64,000 nt of DNA from Linyphia triangularis (taxonomy: Eukaryota; Arthropoda; Arachnida; Araneae; Linyphiidae), in the NCBI GenBank assembly GCA_963978545.1, contig OZ021727.1:44863385-44927384 (forward strand), read 5' to 3'. Of the stretch, positions 1-11,028 are shown one piece after another; the first letter of the stretch is position 1; every line of letters starts with the position of its first letter. The translations under genes were made by a program, and so were the position numbers. Under the pieces are notes generated by a model, which was not told the DNA's origin, did no database searches, and saw nothing but the letters and a program-made list of their open reading frames with translations.

Positions 1-2849
1 AGTTTCAAGTACTTTAGATGATTACTTTATTTTTTTTGTTGATGATAATTAGCTGAAATTTTTGAAGGTCACTAGAGGTTGTATTTGTAACGTATACATT
101 GTATATATTCATTTGAGTGTTTTTGAATTATCTTAATCTCATTGGAGAAAAGGTTAAATTCTAAGTCTGACTTCAGTCTGTCTGAAAATATTATGACTTA
201 GCATGATTTCTAAAAATTGTTGATAAGGTCAATATTATGTTGCCGTCGAGTTAAAATCGTAATTCATCAACTAATTGCCAATCTTAACTTTATTGCTTAC
301 CATTAGTCTTAAATCTAGTAAAAAAACAATCATACCCTTGACTAGGAATTGACCGAGAAAGCTGCTCTGTATCAATGTAAATGTTTTTCAGCTTAGATGC
401 ATACAGTCGCAACTTTTGTTAAAATCTAATTTTAAGAGATAACTAGACATAACACAAATTGTAGTGTACCTAATTAATTTAGGCTTTCTGGTGAGAGTAT
501 CTCATTTTGAGATTCATTTATGGCAGTTTCTTATGGAAAATGATTCCACCTGATTCTTCTAGCAATCATGTTATGGTGTGCACCGTATATGAACAGATGC
601 CACACACAATAGTGGTAATTTTCTGTGTTTTTTTAATTTTTCAAATTCTGATGTCTGGTTGGGATGAATGATATTGGTTAATTCGTAATACACTCAAAGT
701 CGGGTAACGTGTTGGTGCAGTATGACCTTGCGCTGTTACACTCCAACTAACCAACCAACTGGGTAACGTGAAATCGCTTAACACGGAATCCTGTTTAATG
801 TGTATAGTATAAGCAGTTTTGCAAATGATGAAACTTAAATATAACATTAATTTATTCATTTAACATGTAGCTGTATAACATGAAATCCTGCTTAAGACGA
901 AATAAACGTGCTCTACAAACAACTTATTTTTAGATGGTGTTTTCATTATTCGAGACGAAATTTAAAGGTGTTAAGAAAACTTTCCTCAATTTGAAACCTT
1001 ATGAAACGGGGAAAATGCCCGAGTGATCAAAATCCAAGGAAGTCGGTGTGAAATTAGTTGATTTTGCCTCGAATATAGATGGTGCCCACTGTAAACTGGT
1101 TTTGCGACATCTCTTGCCTCTACTGTATCCAACAGTAAGTTTAAAATCAAAACTCGGTCACATTTGTATGTTGAAACTTGTCAGTAAGCAATAATAGTTA
1201 TTGTTAGCAATGTAATCGATAAATTCTGTAAAAAAATTGCCTCCAATTATGGAATCCTGCTAACAGTACTCTATCAACGGTTTTAAAAAGGATACAGACT
1301 GGCAAAAATAGATGTGAATTTTAAAAAGCAGTATTAATTGCACATATAGCTAGTACAATAGAGTATCTTAAATCCTGGAATTTTGGAAAATTCCAGATTT
1401 TAGAACATATCATTATTTATACACAAAAGCAATGAAATAATAAATTGAATAAACTAAGAAGAAACTTTATATAACTTTATGTGGTTTTGAAAAACATTTG
1501 TTTTAAGGTTATCTGTTTTAAAAGTTATGACTTTTGGCTAAACTTTTCTCCTGTTTCTTGAATCCTTATTATTTCCGATTCTGATATTGTCTCATTGCTC
1601 TAATCCTTTAATTGCAGTGCTTAATACTTCCAATGAATGGCTCCTATTAAATTTTATCCTTAATAACTTTGTTTTCGCTATCATCACTTTTGGATACGGG
1701 CAAACTTCCATAACTTTTTTTTTGTAAGATAGCAGTTCTGGAAAAGGTCAGGATTTTAGATATTTCCATATTTCGGATATTTTACTGTAGTTTACATTAA
1801 TTAGAAGAAAAAGTTTTTAGACGGTTACAACAAGAAATTTTGGTTAACGCGAAAATTTTTGGCAGTTCCATAGATTAACGAGGTTTGACTATGATACCTG
1901 GATATTTGGAAACAATTGATTATCTTTTGCTCACCTTAATTTTTGTCCTAATGTTGCCAATTTGACTTGACGGCAAATGGAAAAGCACCTCTGGATTGCC
2001 CTTGATTTCATTTCTGAGAAATCATTCCAAGTTGAATAATTTAACTGTTAACTTGCCAGTAGATTATTATACTTGTGTATAACTATACAAAATGAGGATG
2101 GGATTACAATTAGATTTGTATCTTCGTCTTCCATAAGCTCTGTGGGTGAGGAATGCAGGGGTCGCATTCACCCTAATATTCCTTAAAATTTTTGTTTCTC
2201 ACTAAAATTCCTAAAACTGTACTTTAAATTTTCAATAATTCCTAAAAATTACAACTGCGAAAACTCCCAGATTTTTCTTCAATATCCATGAAAAAGTTCC
2301 AATATTCCTGTAGATGAGAAAAGTAGGTTTAATTAAATTTGCTTCTTTGTTAAACAAAATAACAGTTATATACTATTTTAAGAGTTGTTTGAAGTTAAAT
2401 TTTTTTAAATAGGCAGTTTTTGTCAGCATTGCGGAATGCAGGGTTGAAAATAATATATGTGTTAGGAGCCTGTGTCAGCTGCAAAAGAAATATCCCTAAA
2501 TATTTTTGAATTGTTCCTAAAAGTTTAAGAATGTTCCTCAAAAAAAAATTTGAAATATCCCTAAAATTCCTATCTTATTTTTTTTAAATAAACTCATTGT
2601 GCCTCCTGTGAATGTAGTATAACTTTTAATTATACTATGATGCTTGTCACTGTATCATACCTGCCAACTTGTACGGATTATCCATACAATGTACGGATTT
2701 TTACTATTTTGTATGGTTGTACGAACAGCTAGAAAAATCGTACGGATTTCATGGTACTTTTTGTTTTTTCCTTAAAACCGATTTTTTATTTTTTTAAATA
2801 TTTTTCATGTCACTCAACAAAAGGAAAACGATTTTCCATAGCTGCCGTT
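1..2849. other. AT-rich non-coding sequence upstream of / within HSPE1
   Basis: No convincing coding exon was seen on either strand. It holds a short retroposon scrap (712-760), AT-rich sequence with short repeated phrases (about 2160-2330, repeated near 12215-12310), and about 2655-2755 where the phrase gtacggat recurs three times. It may be an intron of HSPE1, because the gene's upstream exons are not found before exon 3. Confidence 0.5.
712..760 (+). mobile_element. 5'-truncated SINE scrap with ACCA-type tail
   Basis: A 49-bp insert ending in a CCAACTAACCAACCAACT-type tail is flanked by perfect 10-bp direct repeats gggtaacgtg (702-711 and 761-770). Target duplication plus a short 3'-anchored fragment is typical of an aborted retroposition. 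The tail resembles the (ACCA)n tail of the SINE copies at 31107 and 32734, although the body differs, so the exact family is uncertain. Confidence 0.55.
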
Positions 2850-3510
2850 TCAATCAAAATATTTACACTCCAAGGTTGCGCGTATGTACAGCAATAAAGC
2901 TTGTTGGTGGGGATGCATGTTTTCATTTGTGTTGCCGACGGGATTTGGCAAACCAAACCACTGTTTCGTTGTTTCAGACTTTACAGGTTAATAAAGAAGC
3001 AGAAAACTGAAAGTGCTTTAGTTTTTTTTATATTCTTCCCTCTTTTGGACCGGACTCCAACATTGCGCGTAAATAATAGCACTAAACCACGGCGCCGGGG
3101 ATGCACTGTTTTCTATGGTGTTGGCGAACCAAATAACTGTTTCACTGTCTCGAACTTTAGAGATTAATAAAGAAGCAGAAAACTGAAAGTGCTTTAGTTT
3201 TTTTTTATATTCTTCCCTCTTTTGGACCGGACTCTAACATTGCGCGTAAATAATAGCATTAAACCACTGAGCCGGGGATGCACTATTTTCAATGGTGTTA
3301 CCGACGGGACCTGGCGAACCAAATAACTGTTTCGTTGTCTCGAACTTTAGAGATTAATAAAGAAGTAGAAAGCTGAAAGGGCTTTAGTTTTTTTTCTTCT
3401 TCCTTCTTTTGGACCGAACTCCAACATTGCGCGTAAATTATAGCACTAAATCGCGGCACCGAACTACTGTTTCGTTATCTCGGACTATAGTGATTAAAGC
3501 ACTTTCGGTT
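2850..3510. repeat. Tandem repeat array, about four units of 176-190 bp
   Basis: The phrase ataaagaagcagaaaactga recurs at 2991, 3167 and 3357 (one base changed), giving periods of 176 and 190 bp. Each unit also carries a ttttggaccg(g/a)actc-type segment and a gcgcgtaaat-type segment. The first and last units are more diverged. Two short ORFs here are by-products of the repeat. Confidence 0.8.
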
Positions 3511-3565
3511 TTCAGTTTCTTTGTTAGTATTAATTATTTATTTTAAAATATCCAAGTTAAATAAT

Positions 3566-3617
3566 CTTGGTATAAGACTCCAAAAAATATCAAGTTTTTT
3601 TGGAGTCTTATACCAAG
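3566..3617. repeat. 22-bp perfect inverted repeat (hairpin)
   Basis: The arm 3566-3587 (starting cttggtataagactcc) is exactly reverse-complementary to 3596-3617, with an 8-nt loop. It lies just after the tandem array and could be a terminal hairpin of a mobile element or a small-RNA precursor. Confidence 0.75.
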
Positions 3618-4140
3618 CAGTTTACTTCAAATTATCATAAATTCAAGCAAAGGAACAAATTTTGCATTCTGCTCTATCTATGCATCTGCTATAAAGGAAA
3701 CATGACACCACTCAAAATCATCGATGCGTTATCAATTACAAGATTTTTATTCAAGGCATTCCAAATAGCGAGTGATAAGAAACCTGCGCAGCGAACGGCG
3801 AACAATCTCCCCCTCTCACCAAGCTTCTCGCCAATATTCGCCACATCTGCTATTAAGATTTCACATGGGGGATTTACTGGTGTCAAAGTTCATATCAATT
3901 CTAAAAAACACAGTGACAACATCAAATGTAATAATAAGAATTCGAAAACATGCATAATTGATATTTGTGCGTGTGATGAAACACTTTGAATACCACCAAC
4001 TCCTTGTATGTTTCACTGTAGTTTTTGTGTCATAAAGCATGTTATTTGGGTGTATTATAGATTAAATCATAAACCTCATCAGAGATTTCATCGTAAAGTT
4101 TAAATTTGATTTATTTTTAAATCCAGGTTAGTATTTTATT
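3618..4140. other. Spacer, nothing recognised
   Basis: A 129-codon open frame at 3600-3989 begins inside the hairpin at 3566-3617, has no recognisable domain and no clear splice context. I do not call it a gene. Confidence 0.5.
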
Positions 4141-6334
4141 CAGGGTGTCTACAGATCGGGAAAAGTCAGGGAATTTGGTATTTCGGGAAAAATTAGGGAA
4201 TTATCTGGGATTTTGTCAAAAAGTTTACAGGAATTTTCCGGAATTAAAATGAAACTTTTAATTTTGACAATTAAAGATACACTGCTACCAAAAATACAAA
4301 AATCAATTTGAAAAAAAAATTAAAAAAAGTTTAAAAAAGAAAAAGTCAAAAATTCGGACCGCAAGACCGACCACGTAACTTTTCGCATTGAAATTTCCTG
4401 ACAATCACTGAATCTGCTTGCGTTCAGATTTGCCTCAAATCGCCGATGTAATGACTACTTTTCTTTCTCATTTTTCTCTTATATTATAGTATTCTATCGG
4501 TATTATTTACGTTGGTATTTGATGGTCATTTTTCTGAACGTTACGATGGTAAAATGGCCGATATTTTCGTGATTATAGAGGGCAAGAAACACGTTCTTGC
4601 ATGCTGCTCATTTTCGTGATGTGTCACTGACGCTATTTCAGAGATTGCACCTGTCAGCCATGGTACAGTTCTGCTGAAACACGAATTTCAGCATTTTTGT
4701 TGTTGAAATTTCCATCATTCCTGAGACGGATTCAAAACTGCATTACAATTTCATTGGGTTTACTTGCTTGTCTGACAACCAAGGAACCTACATACTTTCA
4801 GACTTCCCCAAACTTGTGATGTAATGACCACTTTTCTTGCTGATTGCCAGCATCAATCGCTGTTGTTATGCTGGTGTGTGGTGGTTAGTTTCGCCGAACG
4901 TTACTCTGATGTTAAGCTTATTATTGCCGAGATTTTCACTGCTAAGAAGGGAGCTATCACCGAGATTTACATTCTTGTGATATTCATTTAGACTTTTTCT
5001 TTTAATTGAAATTTTGATCATTCCCGAGATCGATACAAATCTGCATCACGTACCGGGCATTTTGCCTGCACCGGTACGGGTATTTTTGCTGATTGCTAAG
5101 GGGGGAGGGGATAATTGCCGAGACTTGCACCCGTACAGCGGCCACTATCACCGATATTTACTTTGAAGTAGCTGTAATTTTCACTTGGATTTAAGCCGTT
5201 TTAACTGAAGCTATTGGCGAGATTCGCGTCGTCGTTTTGGTGTTGTTCGCCTAGACTTCCGCTGATGTGAAAGCCGCTTTGTACGATAGTGTGTATGTGA
5301 GGATCGTTTTCACCGTTTGGTTTGAATTAATGATGAATGATTAGAATTTTAATTTTGCACAAGAAATTAATCCAAATCGTCCCAGTTTTTATTATGTATC
5401 CTTATTTAAAATTGTCATTTTAACTGCTATTGAATGCAAGATTGTTTATTTTAACTTGAAAAACAATTTTACATTTTAACTATAGATGTAAGTAATAGTT
5501 TAAAGTTAAAGCAATTTTTGTATGTATAATTGTTTAAAACTAATTGTCTGGGGAAAATGTGTTTATTTTGTAAAAATTTTGCTTGGGTATTGTACTTAGA
5601 CAGCGGCTACAGCTGATCTTAAACAAAAAAGAAAATTTCAAATAATGCAAATAATGAAATTGAACAATTTGGACAGCGAAATTGCAAACTAAAAAGCCAA
5701 TGAAAATGGTGTAACTCCCCCAATCCAACTACATTTGAAGACTTTTTTTTTTTAAATACACAAATTGATATATAATTCATAAAATATAAAAATTTTACTT
5801 TACAGAAATATTTTAAAGTAATTATTAATTTTTAAAATTTGATAACAATTTCAAGTATTCAAAAAACAAAAATAGTTAATATAATATATATATAGAGTAT
5901 TTGTTAAATGTGTGTGTGTGTTTGATCCATTTTGACATGATTTATGGTTTGTCTTTATTTTTAAAATTTTACTTAAGAAAACAGCTTATTAAATCTGAAA
6001 TATAATACTAGAGTCCTCTTTTCTTGAGATTAGATTGTAATGAAAAAAAAAAGTGTGATTTTAAAGTATAATTGCACATGCACAGTACAGGTACACTATA
6101 CATACACTACACTAAATGAAGCAATTTGGTATTGTGTCATAAATGTGTAAAGATAAACAGTACATGCATCATAATTTTCTTTATGATGGTGCATTTGAAT
6201 GTTCTTTTACTTGAAAGTTTATTATTTATATATATTTTGTTGATAACTTATAATCAGGGAAAAAATTGGGTGTTACAGGGAATAATCAGGAAAATATCAG
6301 TGAATTTTAAAATAAGTTTTCTGTGGACACCCTG
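4141..6334. mobile_element. hAT-like non-autonomous DNA transposon
   Basis: The terminal sequence cagggtgtctacag at 4141 is matched in inverse at the right end (ctgtggacaccctg, ending 6334), 12 of 14 positions. Subterminal sequence is also mirrored (cagggaat and gggaatta phrases on both sides). Both flanks carry tttatt, compatible with a partly decayed 8-bp hAT duplication. The interior (about 4360-5300) contains a diverged internal duplication starting near 4447 and 4818 (gatgtaatgac(t/c)actttt) and no transposase frame. Confidence 0.6.
5978..6075 (+). repeat. Dispersed repeat shared with 12418-12525
   Basis: A segment of about 100 bp containing ccttttcttgagatt and a following ttgattttaaag-like stretch is found again at 12418-12525 in the same orientation. 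Copies are diverged. Family not identified. Confidence 0.55.
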
Positions 6335-7526
6335 TTTATTTTATAATTTCCATCCTGTGCTAAAATGTAACAAATTGTTATATTTGGGATCACTTTAATA
6401 CTATGCATTTTTTTTTTTTTTTTTTTTGCATTTGTAATTGAATTACTATTATTTCTATATTACATTCATAAATATTGTCGCTATTTGACTTTCCATGAGT
6501 CATAGGAATGCAAATATTTGTTCCGTAAAAATTGTACTAATTTGAAAATGCCAATGTTGGCAGGTATGCTGTATGGACATTTAATATTGATTGGCATAAT
6601 TTACCGATATGAATTTTTAATTGGAAGTTCGTCATCAACTATTTTCCCAAATCTTTCTGAGCTTCAGCCATTAAAGGGTTACATTATAGTTTTGGCTGAA
6701 AAAATTAGTCCTGAACAGAAAAAAGAAATGGCCTTTGTGTAAGTGTAGTGTTCAAAATAGATATAGTTAAATTCGGTTAGATATGTGCACATTTTTTTAT
6801 TTACCCATGCCCGACAATTTAACTACTGGACTAAGATGTTGACTAATGAGGAAACCTAGTTTTTTATTGTTTATAAATATTTTGTTCAACTTCTGATGCC
6901 TTTAGTGTATTTTTCAGGAATTTCTGCAGTTGAACATCTAAGGCATCACAGGATTCGTACGCCTTCTGAAATTTGCTTTACTTATATATATAAGGGCCCT
7001 TATAACTCCTGAAAATTCTCCTGATATTTCTTTTTCTCTTTAAAAATAATTATCAAAGGGTAAAGAGAGCTAAAATGTAGTGGTTTTTTTACTCCATAAA
7101 ACGTCTCTGAAATCCGAAATTCTTACCATACTTCTGAGTCTACTGCGCATGCGCTTCATCACTACAGCCGCAAAGGAAAACCTGCGGACAGTCCCAGAAT
7201 GAGACGATTCTCTACAACCACACGCATAGAGGAAAAATTATATTATTAGGCATGCCATTTTTTTTGCCCGTTCACTCCTGAAAAATTCCTTAGTAACTCC
7301 TGAATTTTACTATCATAGATTGAGTATGATCCCTGGAAACAATTTTGATCAAAATTATTAGAGCCGTTTTTTAGCAATTTCCGAACACCTGGTTAAAGAA
7401 TTTTGTTTTTGAACTTCTATTTGTTTAGTTTGTGCATGAGTTTTTTTACTTTAAGAATGAAAATTAATTTTTTATTTTTTACTGTATAATAAACCACTTT
7501 TATACTTTTGTCACTAACATGCAAGA
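6335..7526. other. AT-rich spacer with a possible orphan exon
   Basis: Apart from the candidate exon at 6668-6738, it contains decayed repeats, including a segment near 7340-7390 (tttgatcaaaat with cgttttttagcaat) whose reverse complement recurs near 33345-33390. Confidence 0.4.
6668..6738 (+). CDS. Possible orphan internal exon (unverified)
   Basis: An open frame running from 6518 has, at its 3' end, a 71-nt segment preceded by a pyrimidine-rich stretch and CAG and followed by a consensus donor (gtaagt at 6739). The peptide starts PLKGYIIVLAEKISPEQ; its hydrophobic core and PLKG start faintly recall the first strand of BRCT domains, but this is a guess. No matching downstream exon was found, so it may be a relic or chance. 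Confidence 0.2.
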
Positions 7527-7987
7527 GTAATTCCACATCAAATCAACCAATGGTCAAATCGGCAGGTCAATGAATTTTATTCATTTTTGGTGTAAATGTA
7601 GTATTAGTACATTGAATTAAAAAAATCATATTTTGAGATTTTTTTTTAAAGTTATGTATTTTTGAAAATTTGAAAAATTCACAAATTTTGCATCATTTAA
7701 CTATCTTTAAATGGTTGTAACTCAAGAACTAATCAACCTAGAGAGCTGAAATTTATGTCAGTTTATTCAGTTTTATATTGTCTTTGATAAAATATATAAC
7801 ACATGACAAAGTGTTTTTTAAACAATATTTATTTTTTTAATTAAAAAAGTTTTTTTTTTAAATTTAAAATCGGAATTTTTATTTGTTTTGAAAAAAATGT
7901 ATTATATTTAACCATTTTTTTACAAACATTCTTGCAAAATTTCAAGATGGTACTCCCATGGTATATATAATAGGGGAAAAAAATTCT

Positions 7988-8394
7988 GTGGGTAACTCTC
8001 TCTGGCTGACGCACAGGACATTTTGGCTCTTTTTTCTACTCGTAAATTGATAAGATTTATAAAACTAAGGTGAATCTAATAGTTATGTTTTCATTTTATA
8101 TTATATTACTTGGTGACAAAGTTATATGGAAAAATAATTATTTTAACTGGGTCAAATATGCATTTATATCGTCTGACGCGCAGGATACGGACGTGTTCCG
8201 TGCGTCAGATGATATAAATGCATACGTGACCTAGTTAAAATAATTATTTTTCCATATAACTTTGTCACCAAGTAGAGCTATATAAAACAAAAGTAAAATT
8301 GCTAGATTGATAATGATTTTAGAATTCTAATTTATGAGTAGAAAAAAGAGCTAAAATGTCTTGTGCTTAGAGCAGAGAATTGCCCATGTATGAT
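7988..8394. repeat. Foldback element, two arms of about 200 nt
   Basis: The sequence folds about a centre near 8195: acttggtgacaaagttatat (8109 onward) is mirrored near 8255-8274, and the outer ggacattttggctctttttt phrase (near 8017) is mirrored near 8345-8362. The central phrase tctgacgc recurs inverted as gcgtcaga. The arms match nearly end to end, so a transcript would form a very long hairpin. It sits inside the long-TIR element. Confidence 0.8.
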
Positions 8395-8559
8395 TGTCTG
8401 CACAATTTTTATATAAAAAAAAATACATGTTGTTAAAAAGCAATTTAAGTATCGAATGTGGCCCATTTGAGTGTAAAATACTGTTTTCTAGTCATGTAAA
8501 TAAATATCAATATTCAGATGAAATAATAGTCTGCCATTTGTTACACTATTTGAAGAAAA

Positions 8560-9353
8560 AGGTGTCTTGTCGATTCCAGACTCAAAACTTGTTAAAAGTT
8601 TATCTCCTCAAACAACTATTTCAGTAAAGAATTTTTATGACGATGAAGTAAGAAGACAAATGCCTGGGAAAAAGGACTGTTTCTGTGGGGAAGGATGCTT
8701 TAGGCAAGACAGTTCATATACAAAAGAGACTAATTTTAGGAAACTTACAAGAAGTTAATTGGCTTTTCAAAGTTTGCAGAGTTGAGACCGAAAAACTGTA
8801 AGATTGCTGGTGTTAGTGGTACACATTCTGTGTGTGTCTGCATAACACACCATAATATTAAACTGATGATTGCTAGAGGTAATTTACGTAAAGTCAAACT
8901 ACCTAAATCTGATAATCCTCTTACAACATATAATGAATGCATGGCTAACATGTGCAATCCCCTCCAGCACAGTCATGGGTTTTAAACAACTATGAAAACT
9001 GTTCCAAAATTGGGATGATTTTAAAGAAGCTCTGATGGGATGTCTTGCAGAAGATATGAATGATGAAAAATATCACGTATAAACAATGGTTTACTGTTGA
9101 TCGTTGCACTTTTGAGACCATTGCTAAACCACTTGAAGATTTTATGCAAGAGTTTGGTAACCAAATAACACATCTAAAACGACAATTTTTTTTTCTGAAA
9201 AGAATTGTCACTGGAAAAAAAGGATTCTTTTAAAAGTTCAAGTTAAAGAAGAGGTTAAAGTTTCTTTCCTTCATCCAAAAGGACCATCAATATCATTCAC
9301 ATATCCAAGAAAAGCAGACATTTTGACAGTTCCAAAAAACTTTATTGTGTAAA
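8560..9353 (+). pseudogene. Decayed transposase of the long-TIR element
   Basis: Open fragments in shifting frames encode recognisable pieces: a segment ending in RRQMPGKKDCF (8665 region), then KIAGVSGTHSVCVC followed by ITHHNIKLM (8795-8865), then a C-terminal block with FLHPKGPSISFTYPRK (about 9269-9316). To my recollection these motifs mark a transposase-like family common in arthropod and cnidarian genomes; I cannot name its superfamily. Several frameshifts and stops separate the pieces, so no protein can be made. Position between the long TIRs supports the assignment. Confidence 0.6.
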
Positions 9354-10374
9354 TTGAATCCTATTACTGCAACAGGTTGAACATGCTAAGTCCTGAAACA
9401 AGAGATGATAAGAGCTACAAAAATGCTGCTCCAGAAAAAAAATATACCATTTTAAGATGGCTGCTTCATTGCAGCAATGTGGGAGTTTAACTTAGCAAAC
9501 TTTTAGCATTAGAATGTAAGTAAACGGTTTATTTTTGAAGTTCACCACCTTATATTGTTTACCTATTACAACCCTTAAGTTTAAATGGTAATGTGCAAGA
9601 GTTTTACAGAATTTACAAACATATAGAACAGATATTTTTATTACCGTAGAATAGTAATAAAAGTACTGTAACAGTTTGGAAAAAATGTTGCTATAAAATG
9701 GTTAATTTAACCAAATAAATAAAATATAACAAAATAAACACTAATATTTTGTTTAGTAACTAAGCTAAACTTGCATAAATGGAAAATATTATTATTTTAG
9801 ACATGAAATTATACTCAAATTACTTTTTAACTTCAGATAATAGGGTTTTTATAAAAAAAATACCCAAACCTACATACAGATATATTTTTTTTTTGTTTAT
9901 GATAAAATAAGAGTACCATCATGAAATTTGGTGAAAATTTTCCTAAGAGATGGCCAAATATAATATGTTTTTTTCAAAAAAATTAAGATTCTGTTTTCAA
10001 GTTTTTGAAAAATGTATAAGACAAATTTACAAAAAAAAATATTGTTTCAAGTAAGTTGATCATGTTATATATTCAATGAAAGACAGAAAAAAACTGAACA
10101 AAATGACACAAATACCAACCCTTTAGGTTAAATAGTTCCAAAGTTACAGCCATTTAAAGATTGTAAAACTATGCAACATTCGTGAATTTTTCAAAATTTA
10201 AAAAATTCGTAACTATGGAAGGAATCGACGATTTTTTTTTTTTTTAATCTTACTGTTTTCATCTCAGAAGTTCAACACACAAACAAAATGTTAAAACATT
10301 CCTACACATTAAGTTGAAAAATTATTTTTTTATTGGTTGATTTCGTGTGGAATGACCCCCAATTTATTTTCCAG

Positions 10375-10862
10375 AAAGGAGAACACATTGCACCTAGTGT
10401 GAAAGCTGGCGATAAAGTATTATTACCGGAATATGGTGGAACTAAAATAGAAGTTAATGAAAAGGTACGAGTCTTCTATTCTAAACTAAATTTCTACTAA
10501 ACCATTAATTCTCAGTTAGAAAAGTGTTCTTGTTTTATATCTATGTAACTATTTTTCATTTGTTAAATGTACATTATACGTATTAATTATATTGTACAAC
10601 ATGGCACACTTTTGACTGTCTTGCCTTGATTGAAGGACATGTAATCTGGTATGTGTGAAAGATGTTTTATTAATTTAAAACCCAGTTTTATAATTGGGGA
10701 ACTATACCAAAATTGACGAATAGTTTATTTTTATAACAGTTTTGCAGAATTATGATTTTTGTATTCTAATTATGATAAGTATAACAATTTTTAATGTTTC
10801 TGTATTTCTAGGAATTATTCATCTTTCGAGATAGTGACATCCTAGGGAAATGGAGTGAATAA
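10375..10862 (+). CDS. HSPE1: HSPE1 (chaperonin 10), last two coding exons
   Basis: Mitochondrial chaperonin-10 is the heptameric lid of the HSP60 folding chamber in the matrix. Exon 10375-10464 (90 nt, in phase) follows ttattttccag and encodes a peptide with VKAGDKVLLPEYGGTK, the strongly conserved cpn10 segment after the mobile loop; it ends at a gtacga donor. Exon 10812-10862 follows tatttctag and encodes ELFIFRDSDILGKWSE then TAA, the conserved cpn10 C-terminus. Both junctions are phase 0, matching the position of these introns in vertebrate HSPE1. The exons for the N-terminal half (the FDRVLV region and the mobile loop) were searched for on this strand from 1 to 10374 and not found, so they lie upstream of the window or the locus is truncated. 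Frames are intact here. Confidence 0.9.
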
Positions 10863-11022
10863 ATTATAGAAAACTAACCCAATGAATTGTCTTGTTCTGG
10901 TAATGAAACAAATCGCATTGTGCTATAGAATTATCATTTATTACATTTGAAGATTCAATGCATTTAAACAAACCATTAGTGTTATGAAGTTGCAATTTCA
11001 TCTAGTTATTTTTAATTTTGCA

Positions 11023-11028
11023 AATAAA
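11023..11028 (+). terminator. HSPE1: Polyadenylation signal of HSPE1
   Basis: AATAAA lies 161 nt after the HSPE1 stop codon and is followed by a T-rich, then GT-rich stretch (ttttttgaagtttggagtggtt), the usual arrangement around a cleavage site. Confidence 0.65.

Larger units (their letters stand above)
7527..10356 (+). mobile_element. DNA transposon with about 430-bp terminal inverted repeats
   Basis: The left end (TAATTCCACATCAAATCAAC from 7528) is mirrored by the right end, which reads TCATTCCACACGAAATCAAC on the minus strand from 10355. Similarity continues about 430 bp inward (to about 7960 and 9915), including aaattcac, taaatggttgtaact/taaatggctgtaact and gatggtactc blocks. The interior holds a transposase relic (8560-9353) and a nested foldback (7988-8394). 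Superfamily not assigned and no clear target duplication seen. The right end lies 18 nt upstream of HSPE1 exon 3. Confidence 0.75.
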
